Positions 44,110 through 52,282 are shown, counted from the first letter of the stretch. The stretch is DNA of 64,000 bases from Blautia glucerasea (GCF_013304385.1 NZ_JAAITU010000004.1:62001-126000); one strand, 5' to 3'. Made by a program: numbers and translations. Notes: generated by a model from the letters alone, not told the origin.

Positions 44110-45348
44110 ATGGAAAACAGAAAATATATGCTTGGGACAGAGGAAAACAAACAGTTTCTGAAAGAAATGCGGGAAGGGCTGTTGCAGTTTGGACATCAGT
44201 TCCCTTCACCGGGAGGAAGTTCATATTATCTGGGAGATGATGGAACGCCCTGGAAGGACAGAAATCGTGAAACCTGGATCACCGCACGTATGGCTCATGT
44301 ATACAGCATTGGAAGCATGCTGGGACATGAAGGAAGTGAAGCTCTTGCAGATGCTGCCTTAAAAGGCCTTAAGGGAGAACTTCATGATGATGTAAATGGC
44401 GGCTGGTATGCAGGACTTACAAGCTGCGGTGAAATTGTTCCGTCTAAGCAGTGCTATGCTCATGCATTTGTGATTCTGGCAGCTACATCTGGGATCCTGG
44501 CGGGAAGAAATGGCGCACAGGAATTGTTGGAAGACGCACTGGCTGTATATGACCTCCGTTTCTGGAATGAGGAGCAGGGTCTTTCCTGCGATACCTGGAA
44601 TACAGAGTTTACACAGTTGGATCCTTACAGAGGCATAAATGCAAATATGCATACCGTGGAGGCATTTCTGGCAGTTGCAGATGCAATCGGAGATGAGAAA
44701 TACCGTACACGGGCAGGCCGTATTATCGACCATGTAGTTGGCTGGGCAAAAAATAACAGTTGGCGGATCCCGGAGCATTTTACCAGTGACTGGCAGCCGG
44801 ATCTGGAATGCAATAAAGAACGGCCGGATGATCAGTTTAAGCCCTATGGTGCCACCCCAGGGCATGGGATCGAATGGGCAAGGCTGATTACCCAGTGGGC
44901 ACTTTCTACATACAAAGAGGACAAGACAGGAGCAGAGCCGTATATCCTGGCAGCAGAGAAGCTGTACAATCAGGCAGTGACAGATGGATGGGCAGCCGAT
45001 AGTGCACCGGGGATCGTATATACTACAGACTGGGAAGGACATCCGGTGGTACATGACAGGATGCACTGGACTCTGGCAGAAGCGCTGAATACTTCCTCGG
45101 TTCTTTATCATGTAACCGGAAAAGAAAAATATGCTGCAGACTATCAGGCATTTATGAGATATCTGGATGAGAAAGTGTTGGATCATGTGAATGGTTCCTG
45201 GTTCCATCAGCTTGACAGGGAAAATCATTTGCTGGAAACTGTATGGCCCGGAAAATCCGATATTTACCATGCTTTGCAGGCAACTCTGATTCCTATCCAT
45301 ACTCCTTCTTTGTCTATTGCGGCAACTGTGAAAGCAGAAACAAAATAG
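44110..45348 (+). CDS. AGE-family aldose-ketose isomerase, YihS-like
   Basis: The 412-residue protein is an (alpha/alpha)6-barrel isomerase close to YihS (sulfoquinovose/mannose isomerase) along its length. Shared stretches as I recall them include WITARM, GGWYA, the NANMH...VEAFL pair, the ATPGHGIEW segment, DGIVYTxDWEG-like DWEGHPVV, and the C-terminal KSDIYHALQ. The three catalytic-type histidines (NANMH, TPGHG, DIYH) and the Arg in WITAR are kept. It would convert a hexose such as mannose, or a related sugar, to its ketose. Position after the rbs-like transporter and two-component genes suggests that it handles the imported sugar. Specificity between mannose, sulfoquinovose or another sugar is open. 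Confidence 0.87.
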   Translation: MENRKYMLGTEENKQFLKEMREGLLQFGHQFPSPGGSSYYLGDDGTPWKDRNRETWITARMAHVYSIGSMLGHEGSEALADAALKGLKGELHDDVNGGWYAGLTSCGEIVPSKQCYAHAFVILAATSGILAGRNGAQELLEDALAVYDLRFWNEEQGLSCDTWNTEFTQLDPYRGINANMHTVEAFLAVADAIGDEKYRTRAGRIIDHVVGWAKNNSWRIPEHFTSDWQPDLECNKERPDDQFKPYGATPGHGIEWARLITQWALSTYKEDKTGAEPYILAAEKLYNQAVTDGWAADSAPGIVYTTDWEGHPVVHDRMHWTLAEALNTSSVLYHVTGKEKYAADYQAFMRYLDEKVLDHVNGSWFHQLDRENHLLETVWPGKSDIYHALQATLIPIHTPSLSIAATVKAETK

Positions 45349-45362
45349 AGATTTGGATATCA

Positions 45363-45406
45363 TTCCCTCACCCTTGTGCAGACATAGGTGGGGGAATTTT
45401 GTTTTG
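45363..45406 (+). terminator. Intrinsic terminator after the isomerase gene
   Basis: TTCCCTCACC pairs with GGTGGGGGAA (one G-T pair) and is followed by TTTTGTTTTG. Confidence 0.85.
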
Positions 45407-45442
45407 AACCTGGTATCATAAAATTATCTGTACTTTTGAAAA

Positions 45443-45456
45443 TGGTATAGTATAAT
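45443..45456 (+). promoter_or_regulatory. Possible extended -10 promoter of rpiB
   Basis: TGGTATAGT matches an extended -10 (TGn plus TATAGT) and overlaps a second candidate, TATAAT at 45451-45456. No good -35 is seen. Confidence 0.4.
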
Positions 45457-45534
45457 AAGGCTGAATCAATTATTTTGGGAAGTTTAGCAGGAAAAGCGAA
45501 AAAGTATTTCTTCCCGATGACGAAAGGAGAAAAT

Positions 45535-45999
45535 ATGAAGGTAGGATTTGGATGCGACCATGTTGCCATCGAACTGAAAAACATTCTGAAGGAGCACTTG
45601 GAGGAAAAAGGATATGAATGCGTGGATTACGGTGCATACGATCCAAATGTAAAGGTGAATTATCCGGAGCCGGGTCTGAAAGTGGCAGAAGCAATTATGC
45701 GTGGAGAAGTAGAGAAAGGTGTATTGATCTGTGGTACAGGTATTGGTATTTCCCTGGCTGCCAACAAGGTTCCCGGGATCCGTGCAGCTGTGTGCAGCGA
45801 ACCATATTCCGCAAAGCTTACAGTAGAGCACAATAATGCCAATATTATTGCTATGGGTGCACGTGTAGTAGGACCGGAGCTGGCTAAAATGATCGTTGAT
45901 GAGTTCTTTGGCGCCAAGTTTGAGGGAGGACGCCATGCAGTGCGTGTCCAGATGATCTCTGATATTGAAGAAAAATACGGAGCAAAATGGCACGAATAA
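45535..45999 (+). CDS. rpiB: Ribose-5-phosphate isomerase B / LacAB-type sugar-phosphate isomerase
   Basis: The 154-residue enzyme has the RpiB signatures MKVGFGCDHV, VLICGTGIGISLAANK with the catalytic Cys, RAAVCSEPYSAKL and NIIAMGARVVG. It interconverts ribose-5-P and ribulose-5-P, or allose-6-P and allulose-6-P. The start was set by the AAAGGAG site; the longer upstream reading includes that site. It has its own transcription unit after a terminator. Confidence 0.93.
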   Translation: MKVGFGCDHVAIELKNILKEHLEEKGYECVDYGAYDPNVKVNYPEPGLKVAEAIMRGEVEKGVLICGTGIGISLAANKVPGIRAAVCSEPYSAKLTVEHNNANIIAMGARVVGPELAKMIVDEFFGAKFEGGRHAVRVQMISDIEEKYGAKWHE

Positions 46000-46013
46000 T
46001 TAACTTGGCTACG

Positions 46014-46046
46014 TTACTGTGAACGGAGTGAACAGTAATGTAAAAG
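46014..46046 (+). repeat. Intergenic inverted repeat after rpiB
   Basis: TACGTTACTGT and ACAGTAATGTA pair around GAACGGAGTGA, with one mismatch. No T-tract follows. It looks like a dispersed palindromic element, but only one copy occurs in this window. Confidence 0.5.
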
Positions 46047-46070
46047 TGACTGGCCAGACATATATTTGAC

Positions 46071-46100
46071 TGGACAGGGAAACTGAAAATGCGTTATACT
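46071..46100 (+). promoter_or_regulatory. Promoter of the BMP-type transporter operon
   Basis: TGGACA and TATACT are 18 bases apart, about 65 bases before the start codon. Confidence 0.5.
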
Positions 46101-46164
46101 TATAGAGTAATCAATATACAGATGCCCAGACAGGGCGTATACGCAAAGCATAAGGAGGATATTC

Positions 46165-47289
46165 ATGAAAAAAGCATTAAGTATTCTGTTAAGTGCGGCA
46201 ACAGCTGTGACAATGCTTACCGGTTTTGGTACTTCCGTTTTTGCAGAGGATTCCAGTGCTGCTCTGAAGATTGCCATTGTCAGCTCTCCATCAGGTGTAG
46301 ATGATGGATCTTTCAACCAGAACAACTACGAAGGGATTCTGGACTTTATTGATGCGAACCCGGATTCTACGGTAACACCTGTCAAAGAAGAAACAGGTGA
46401 TACTGCAGCAGCTGTACAGGCAGTGGCAGATATCGTAGCAGATTATGATGTGATCGTATGCTGCGGATTCCAGTTTGCAGGGATCGGCACCATCGCAGAA
46501 GAGAATCCTGAGGTGGATTTTGTTCTTGTTGATTCTTATCCTACCAATGAGGATGGAGAAGAGACTGCTTACGACAATGTATATGCAATGCAGTTCAAAG
46601 AGCAGGAGAGCGGTTTCTGTGCAGGTATTGCAGCAGCCCTGGAAACAAAGACAGGTAAGGTTGCAGTTGTAAATGGTATCGCTTATCCTTCCAACGTTAA
46701 CTATCAGTACGGATTTATGTCCGGTGTGAACTATGCTGTGAAGAATTATGATGCCAAAGCTGAGATCGTTGAGCTTCCTTCCTACGCAGGTACAGATGTA
46801 ACAGGCGCAAACGTAGGCGGTAACTATATCGGTACCTTCTCTGATGAGGCAACTGGTAAGGTTGTTGGAAAAGCCCTGATCGATGAGGGTGTAGACATTA
46901 TGTTTGTTGCAGCTGGTGCATCCGGCAACGGTGTATTCACAGCAGCAAAAGAGGCAGAGGGCGTTTATGTGATCGGCTGTGATGTTGACCAGTACAATGA
47001 TGGTGTGAACGGAGATTCCAATATCATCCTTACTTCCGGTCTGAAGATCATGGACAAGAACGTAGAGCTTCAGCTGAACAACGTAAAAGACGGCAGCTTC
47101 AAGGGTGAGAATGCCCTTCTTGGCGCAGATACAGATTCTACAGGATATGTAAGCGATCCAGAGAGATGCCAGCTTTCCGAGGATACAATTTCCAAGATCG
47201 ATGAAGCTTTTGCAAAAGTAAAGAGTGGAGAGATCGTACCGGCAGCTAACTTTAACGAGATGACTCCGGACAACTTTACCGGATTATAA
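46165..47289 (+). CDS. BMP-family (nucleoside-type) substrate-binding protein
   Basis: The 374-residue exported protein belongs to the BmpA/PnrA family that binds purine nucleosides. A signal peptide ending TSVFA-ED lacks a lipobox. Core segments are DDGSFNQNNYEGILDF, DVIVCCGFQFAGIGTIAEEN, YAMQFKEQESGFCAGIAAAL and FVAAGASGNGVFTAAKE, with the usual internal binding Asp/Asn. It is followed by a terminator-like hairpin and then the ATPase and two permease genes. Confidence 0.92.
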   Translation: MKKALSILLSAATAVTMLTGFGTSVFAEDSSAALKIAIVSSPSGVDDGSFNQNNYEGILDFIDANPDSTVTPVKEETGDTAAAVQAVADIVADYDVIVCCGFQFAGIGTIAEENPEVDFVLVDSYPTNEDGEETAYDNVYAMQFKEQESGFCAGIAAALETKTGKVAVVNGIAYPSNVNYQYGFMSGVNYAVKNYDAKAEIVELPSYAGTDVTGANVGGNYIGTFSDEATGKVVGKALIDEGVDIMFVAAGASGNGVFTAAKEAEGVYVIGCDVDQYNDGVNGDSNIILTSGLKIMDKNVELQLNNVKDGSFKGENALLGADTDSTGYVSDPERCQLSEDTISKIDEAFAKVKSGEIVPAANFNEMTPDNFTGL

Positions 47290-47348
47290 GATCTGAAGGA
47301 AGAAAGAGAGACTGCATGCCGGTCTTTCTGAGTTTCCATGAAATAAGA

Positions 47349-47378
47349 GGGGTGTTGTATTATACAACGCCCCTTTTT
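47349..47378 (+). terminator. Intercistronic terminator in the BMP-type operon
   Basis: GGGGTGTTGTA and TACAACGCCCC form an 11-bp stem with a 3-base loop and a TTTTT tail, between the binding-protein gene and the ATPase gene. Partial readthrough would keep the binding protein in excess. Confidence 0.85.
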
Positions 47379-47395
47379 CAGAAGGAGGAAGAAGC

Positions 47396-48958
47396 ATGGC
47401 AGATTACATTGTGGAAATGCGGCATATTACCAAGCGTTTTCCCGGGATCGTTGCCAATAAGGATGTGACCATTCAGATCAAAAAGGGAGAGATCTATGCG
47501 ATCCTTGGTGAGAATGGTGCAGGGAAGTCTACGTTGATGAGCATGCTTTTCGGCATGTATGAACCAGACGAAGGGGAGATCTATATCCGGGGAAAGAAAG
47601 AGATCATCAGTTCCCCAAGATATGCTACCCAGCTGAATATCGGGATGGTACATCAGCATTTTAAACTGGTTTCCAATTATACGATTGCAGAGAATATTAT
47701 CATGGGGATCGAGCCGGTAAAAAAAGCATTGGGGATTTTTCCATATGTTGACATTAAAGGGGCAAATGAGAAGATTGCCCGCCTTTCCAGACAGTACGGA
47801 CTTGAAGTAGATCCAAAGAAAGTGATCTCGGATATTAATGTTTCTGTTCAGCAAAGGGTGGAGATCCTGAAGATGCTGTACCGTGAAGCTGAAATCCTGA
47901 TTTTCGATGAGCCTACCGCATTGCTTACCCCACAGGAGATCGAGTTCCTTCTGAAGATCATCAAAGGTCTTCGTGATGGAGGAAAGACGATCATCCTGAT
48001 CACGCATAAGCTGGAGGAAATTAAGAAAGTAGCTGACAGATGTGCCATTCTCCGCAGAGGTGAGTTGATCGATGTTCTGGATGTGCAGTCTACCAGTACG
48101 AAAGAGATGGCCAGCAAAATGGTTGGACGAGAGGTGTCCTTTACCCTGGACAAAACTCCTGCAAAGTTCCGTGATGTTGTTCTTGATGTTAAGAATCTTA
48201 CGGTTACAAATGAGGACAAATTCCAGGTAGTAAAGAATGTGTCGTTCTCTGTTCATGGAGGAGAGATCTTTGCCATTGCAGGAGTATCCGGCAACGGACA
48301 GGTAGAGATCGCAGATGCCATTGCAGGGCTGATGAAAGCTCACAGCGGGCAGATCCTGCTGAATGGGAAGGATATTACAGAATATTCCATCCGGAAGCGT
48401 ACTCTTGAAGGGATTGCCTATATCCCGGAAGACCGTCAGACCTATGGGCTGATCCTGGATTTTACCCTGGAGGACAATCTGGCACTGAAGAACTATTTCA
48501 AAGAGCCTTTTTCCAGAAAAGGCATCCTGAACAAAAAAGAATTTGAGACTTACGGGGAAAAGCTGATACAGGCATATGATGTGCGAAGTGGACAGGGGAA
48601 CCGTACACAGGTGCGCTCCATGAGCGGTGGTAATCAGCAGAAAGCCATTATTGCCCGTGAGATCCAGCAGGATACCCCGCTTCTGATCTTTGTGCAGCCC
48701 ACCAGAGGACTGGATATCGGAGCTATTGAGAATATCCACAAGCAGATCCTGGCAGAGCGTGACAAAGGCAAGGCGATTCTTCTGATCTCCCTGGAACTGG
48801 ACGAGATCATGAATCTGGCAGATACCATCGGGGTTATCTACAACGGACAGATCCAGAAGATCGCAGATGCCAGCACCCTGACCACCAAAGAGGTTGGACA
48901 GTTTATGATGGGTGTAAAGAATGAGAATGATAAAGATGGCAGGGAGGTGAAGGACTGA
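47396..48958 (+). CDS. Nucleoside-type ABC transporter ATP-binding protein (YufO/NupO-like)
   Basis: The 520-residue protein has tandem ABC domains: GENGAGKSTLMSMLFGM and LIFDEPTALLTPQE in the first; GVSGNGQVEIADAIAG, MSGGNQQKAIIAREI and LIFVQPTRGLDIGA in the second. The loss of Asp-Glu in the second Walker B (VQ instead) is normal for the BMP-transporter family. It is translated together with the next permease through a TGATG overlap. Confidence 0.94.
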   Translation: MADYIVEMRHITKRFPGIVANKDVTIQIKKGEIYAILGENGAGKSTLMSMLFGMYEPDEGEIYIRGKKEIISSPRYATQLNIGMVHQHFKLVSNYTIAENIIMGIEPVKKALGIFPYVDIKGANEKIARLSRQYGLEVDPKKVISDINVSVQQRVEILKMLYREAEILIFDEPTALLTPQEIEFLLKIIKGLRDGGKTIILITHKLEEIKKVADRCAILRRGELIDVLDVQSTSTKEMASKMVGREVSFTLDKTPAKFRDVVLDVKNLTVTNEDKFQVVKNVSFSVHGGEIFAIAGVSGNGQVEIADAIAGLMKAHSGQILLNGKDITEYSIRKRTLEGIAYIPEDRQTYGLILDFTLEDNLALKNYFKEPFSRKGILNKKEFETYGEKLIQAYDVRSGQGNRTQVRSMSGGNQQKAIIAREIQQDTPLLIFVQPTRGLDIGAIENIHKQILAERDKGKAILLISLELDEIMNLADTIGVIYNGQIQKIADASTLTTKEVGQFMMGVKNENDKDGREVKD

Positions 48959-50109
48959 TGCAGGAAAAAAAGAAAAAGGGAAATCTATTGGTAAGATTTC
49001 TGGGAAATGAAAAATATCAGTTTCTTACGATCCCGTTATTTGCCATACTGATCAGTCTTCTGGTGGGGGCAGTGGTACTGCTTTTGCTTGGCAAGAACCC
49101 TCTTGATGCATATGTGAACCTTCTCCAGGGCTCCGGGATCCTGCCGAAGGCCAAATATGCAGGCGGCAAGAGTATGCTTACAGACTTTTTCAGCTTTATG
49201 GACTGCTGGACTCCTATGATCTTTGCATCATTGTCTGTGGCAGTTGCCTTGAAAACCGGGCTTTTTAATATTGGTGTGTCCGGACAGATGCTGGCAGCAG
49301 GTTTTATCACTACGATCACGGTTGGATACAGCACCTTAAGTGCACCCATCGCCAAACCTCTGGTGATCCTGGTGGCAGCTGTTGTGGGGGCGTTGGTAGG
49401 AGGCCTGATTGGCTTTCTCAAATATAGATTTAACATTAATGAAGTTGTTTCCTCCATTATGCTGAATTATATTATTGAGTATGTGGTAGGTTTCTTTATT
49501 AACACAAGATACGTAAATCCTATTTCCCGTCAGTCTCAGACCGTGAGCAGTGAAGCCAGGCTTACACTTTCCGGTACAAAGATCGGAGATCTGAAATTTG
49601 ACATTCCGCTGGGAATTATTCTGGCGGTGATCGTTGTTATCATTGTGAAATATATTTTTGACAGAACGGTTCTTGGTTATGAACTGAAGGCAGTTGGATC
49701 CAATCAGAAGGCTTCCAGATATGCAGGTATTCCGGTTGGCAAGAATATGATTCTTGCCATGATGATTTCCGGACTTTTGGCAGGCCTTGCAGGAGCGTCT
49801 TATTACCTTGGCTATTATGCGTCCATACAGCCCAAGGTGCTGTCAAGCACAGGCTTTGATGCCATTGCTGTGGCGATCCTGGGACATTCAAACCCGGTTG
49901 GGATCCTGGGCTCTTCCTTCCTGATCAATATTATCAGCAAAGGAAGTACCTATATGAGTTCCTCTCTTGGGGTAGATGCGGAGATCGCATCTGTTATCAC
50001 CGGACTGATCCTGCTTTTTGCAGCTTGTGATATGTATATCCGGTACAGAGTGGATAAAGCCAAAGAGAACCTTGACAAGAAGAGCGAAAGGAGGGAGTCT
50101 CATGAATAA
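48958..50109 (+). CDS. Nucleoside-type ABC transporter permease (YufP/NupP-like)
   Basis: The 383-residue membrane protein of the BPD_transp_2 family has a first helix near residue 22-45 and eight or more others. LKTGLFNIGVSGQMLAAGF and ELKAVGSNQKASRYAGIPVG are typical. The gene overlaps the following permease gene by eight bases. Confidence 0.93.
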   Translation: MQEKKKKGNLLVRFLGNEKYQFLTIPLFAILISLLVGAVVLLLLGKNPLDAYVNLLQGSGILPKAKYAGGKSMLTDFFSFMDCWTPMIFASLSVAVALKTGLFNIGVSGQMLAAGFITTITVGYSTLSAPIAKPLVILVAAVVGALVGGLIGFLKYRFNINEVVSSIMLNYIIEYVVGFFINTRYVNPISRQSQTVSSEARLTLSGTKIGDLKFDIPLGIILAVIVVIIVKYIFDRTVLGYELKAVGSNQKASRYAGIPVGKNMILAMMISGLLAGLAGASYYLGYYASIQPKVLSSTGFDAIAVAILGHSNPVGILGSSFLINIISKGSTYMSSSLGVDAEIASVITGLILLFAACDMYIRYRVDKAKENLDKKSERRESHE

Positions 50110-51061
50110 TGTAATTATAGATGGTCTTTCTTTTGCACTTCCGCTGTTTATTATGGCAATCGGCGGTATTTACAGTGAGCGAAGCGGTGTGACCAACCTG
50201 GCACTGGAGGGACTGCAGGGCTTTGGGGCTTTTACAGGCGCGCTGGTGGCATATATGCTGATGCAGTTTACCAGTGTGGATTCTTCTGCTGTTTATTATG
50301 TGGCACTTTTGTTTGCCATGATCGGCGGTATGATTTTTTCTTTGCTTCATGCCTTGCTTTGTGTACGCTTCAAGGCAAATCAGGTGATCAGCGGTGTTGT
50401 GATCAATATTCTGGCCATGGCACTTACTGCATTCCTTACAAAGGTGATCAACCGATCTGTATTTGGGACACCTTCTGACAAATTCGATCTGGGTGTTTCT
50501 GCCAGATGGACGGTTCCGGGGCTTTCAAAGATTCCGGTTCTGGGAGCGGTTTTTACCAATATTTATCCCTTTGAGGTTGTGATCCTTGTGCTTGCCTTTG
50601 TGGCATGGTACCTGCTGTATAAGACCCGGTTTGGCCTGCATGTACGTGCCTGTGGGGATAACCCTCATGCTGTGGATGCGGCTGGTATTGATGTGGCAAA
50701 AGTGCGGGTAAAAGCAGTTATGATGTCCGGGGCATTGTCCGGGCTGGCGGGTATTTCCTTTGCTTATTCCATTTCTGCTAAATTTTCTTCCAGCATTTAT
50801 GTAGGATATGGATATCTGGCCATTGCAGGGCTGATCTTCGGTAACTGGAAGATCCTTCCCACTTTGGGAGCCTGCCTTTTGTTTGGCTTTGCCAAGTCTG
50901 GGGGATATCAGATCGTGCAGAACCTGGGACTGCCCAGCAGTTATTCAGATTTGATCATGATCCTTCCTTATGTAGCAACCTTGCTGCTGCTTATGCTGTT
51001 TTCCAAGCATAATCAGGCTCCGCGGGCACTTGGAGAGATCTACGATAAAGGTAAACGTTAA
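50102..51061 (+). CDS. Nucleoside-type ABC transporter permease (YufQ/NupQ-like)
   Basis: The 319-residue membrane protein is the partner permease: GGIYSERSGVTNLALEGLQG, GLHVRACGDNPHAVDAAGID and GYGYLAIAGLIFGNWK are signatures of the family. The ATG was chosen for the AAAGGAGGG site; a longer in-frame reading lies inside the upstream permease gene. Confidence 0.93.
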   Translation: MNNVIIDGLSFALPLFIMAIGGIYSERSGVTNLALEGLQGFGAFTGALVAYMLMQFTSVDSSAVYYVALLFAMIGGMIFSLLHALLCVRFKANQVISGVVINILAMALTAFLTKVINRSVFGTPSDKFDLGVSARWTVPGLSKIPVLGAVFTNIYPFEVVILVLAFVAWYLLYKTRFGLHVRACGDNPHAVDAAGIDVAKVRVKAVMMSGALSGLAGISFAYSISAKFSSSIYVGYGYLAIAGLIFGNWKILPTLGACLLFGFAKSGGYQIVQNLGLPSSYSDLIMILPYVATLLLLMLFSKHNQAPRALGEIYDKGKR

Positions 51062-51070
51062 GTTTTATAT

Positions 51071-51143
51071 AAGATTTACAGATAAGATTTACAGGCAGAC
51101 GCTAAGTTTTATAGATAAGTTTTAAAGGCAAACGCTAAGTTTC
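51071..51143 (+). repeat. 33-bp tandem repeat after the nucleoside transporter operon
   Basis: Two copies start at 51071 and 51104 (AAGATTTACAGATAAGATTT and AAGTTTTATAGATAAGTTTT, each ending CGCT), and a third begins at 51137. Each unit itself contains a half-repeat AAGNTTTANAG. They are untranslated; function is unknown. Confidence 0.75.
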
Positions 51144-51148
51144 CTTGC

Positions 51149-51177
51149 TTTACAAAACAGAATACCTCTGGTATTAT
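51149..51177 (+). promoter_or_regulatory. Promoter of the small membrane protein gene
   Basis: TTTACA and TATTAT are 17 bases apart; transcription would start just before AGAGGTG, which then serves as ribosome site seven bases from the ATG. Confidence 0.5.
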
Positions 51178-51197
51178 GATGCCAGAGGTGTTTTTTT
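51164..51197 (+). terminator. Intrinsic terminator overlapping the next gene's ribosome site
   Basis: ACCTCTGG and CCAGAGGT form a perfect 8-bp stem with a 10-base loop, followed by GTTTTTTT. The ATG of the next gene comes directly after the T-tract, so the 3' arm of the terminator doubles as its Shine-Dalgarno region. Confidence 0.85.
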
Positions 51198-51650
51198 ATG
51201 GAAAGAAACAGGATCGTAAGACATTTTATCTGCATCTGCATGATCATGATCGTATTATTATCAGGGATGTGTATTCAGAAACATGAGACAGATTCCGCAC
51301 TTTCTTATGCGAATTTTCAGATCAGACGGCTGCATGAGAAGAGTCCTCGATCCATGGCTGGCAATCCTCCGTCCAGCACAATTGTTTCTCCGGTAAAGAC
51401 AGCACCAGAAGAGTATTATACTGAAGAAGGCGCTCCTGTACGTTTGATGAACATGATGCGTATAGGGTCAGCAGTACGTCAGGGTGTGCGTTACAGCATT
51501 CGTCTGATAGCAGCGGCGCTTCTGGCAGTATTAGCAGCCGTGTATATTAGTTATTGCTCCAAAGCTCGCAGGATGGAACGCAGTTACTGCACAGACAGGC
51601 GCAGCGTGATCATCCAATACATACAGCATCAGGATGGGAGCAAAGGCTGA
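51198..51650 (+). CDS. Small membrane protein of unknown function
   Basis: I do not recognise this 150-residue protein. It has an N-terminal hydrophobic stretch (FICICMIMIVLLSGMCIQ), a polar middle of about 65 residues, and a second helix (LIAAALLAVLAAVYISYC) followed by a basic, Arg/Lys/Tyr-rich tail. The first segment could be a signal peptide or anchor; a loosely lipobox-like LSGMC is present. It is followed 66 bases later by a 30-codon membrane peptide gene. Confidence 0.7.
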   Translation: MERNRIVRHFICICMIMIVLLSGMCIQKHETDSALSYANFQIRRLHEKSPRSMAGNPPSSTIVSPVKTAPEEYYTEEGAPVRLMNMMRIGSAVRQGVRYSIRLIAAALLAVLAAVYISYCSKARRMERSYCTDRRSVIIQYIQHQDGSKG

Positions 51651-51716
51651 TTCCCCGAAAACATGCCATCAACTGGTACATCACCTATTTCATAGTAAAA
51701 ACGGAGGAATACGTCC

Positions 51717-51809
51717 ATGGTAGATGTTTTTGTAGGGATCATGATCGTGGCGGCAATCGGCGTAGGAGGCTGGCTGGCCTGGTACGAGAGCCGCAGCACT
51801 AAGAAATAA
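51717..51809 (+). CDS. 30-residue single-helix membrane peptide
   Basis: A short open frame with a good GGAGG site 11 bases before its ATG encodes MVDVFVGIMIVAAIGVGGWL and then AWYESRSTKK. It is one membrane helix ending in an aromatic belt and a short basic tail. Such peptides often modulate a larger membrane protein; nothing in the sequence says which. Its neighbour upstream is also a small membrane protein. Confidence 0.6.
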   Translation: MVDVFVGIMIVAAIGVGGWLAWYESRSTKK

Positions 51810-51920
51810 ATATCCCGGATTTAATTATGCATAAAAGGATAAAATCATAAAAATAAAAAGTTATAAGTTTTGTCTCAAATAAAAAGTCTCAAATATAGTT
51901 TTAATTTTTTAAAAGGACGA

Positions 51921-51959
51921 GTGTCATGCAGGTAAGTTGGCGACCTGCATGGCACTTTT
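51921..51959 (+). terminator. Terminator-like hairpin
   Basis: GTGTCATGCAGGT pairs with ACCTGCATGGCAC (one G-T pair) around a 9-base loop and is followed by TTTT. It could terminate the small membrane protein transcript. Confidence 0.75.
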
Positions 51960-52139
51960 GCTATATCAGCTGGGAGATGCCTCCCACCTCTATAGGTGGT
52001 GAGTAACAAGCTGGTATCAGTGGTGGGAGTCAATCCCCCAGCTGATATAGCCTCCGGCAGGATTGCAGAGGTGCGCAGGAGAAGTATGTCATGCAATTGC
52101 ATGACGCGCACCTCGCAGCAAGAATGCCGAGGCATTCTT
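51960..52139 (+). ncRNA. Candidate structured RNA or palindromic element remnant
   Basis: An outer 15-bp perfect stem (GCTATATCAGCTGGG at 51960-51974 with CCCAGCTGATATAGC at 52037-52051) encloses CTCCCACC/GGTGGGAG and an alternative inner pairing CCACCTCTATAGGTGG. It is followed by GAGGTGCGC/GCGCACCTC (52068-52114) around an 18-base palindrome GTCATGCAATTGCATGAC, and by AAGAATGCC-GA-GGCATTCTT (52120-52139). I do not recognise a named RNA family. An IS200/IS605-type end, a palindromic non-autonomous element or a regulatory RNA are all possible. Confidence 0.5.
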
Positions 52140-52253
52140 GAATGGAAAGATGGACGAGGTTTCCGCCCGGTGAAATAAAGTGAAGAAAATTCAATTATGT
52201 CATTTGTAATTTCAATTTAGTCAAATGAAAAGCAAATGACTAAATTAAAATGG

Positions 52254-52282
52254 TTGACGACGAAATTAAAATATAGTAGACT
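52254..52282 (+). promoter_or_regulatory. Promoter of the Fic gene/type I restriction locus
   Basis: TTGACG and TAGACT are 17 bases apart. The -35 is flanked by the direct repeat GAC[T/G]AAATTAAAAT, and an inverted repeat lies just upstream, so a repressor site is likely. Confidence 0.5.

Noticed and set aside
47396-48958. Second Walker B defect in the nucleoside-transporter ATPase as a novelty
   Set aside because: Replacement of Asp-Glu in the second domain is usual for BMP-type transporter ATPases.
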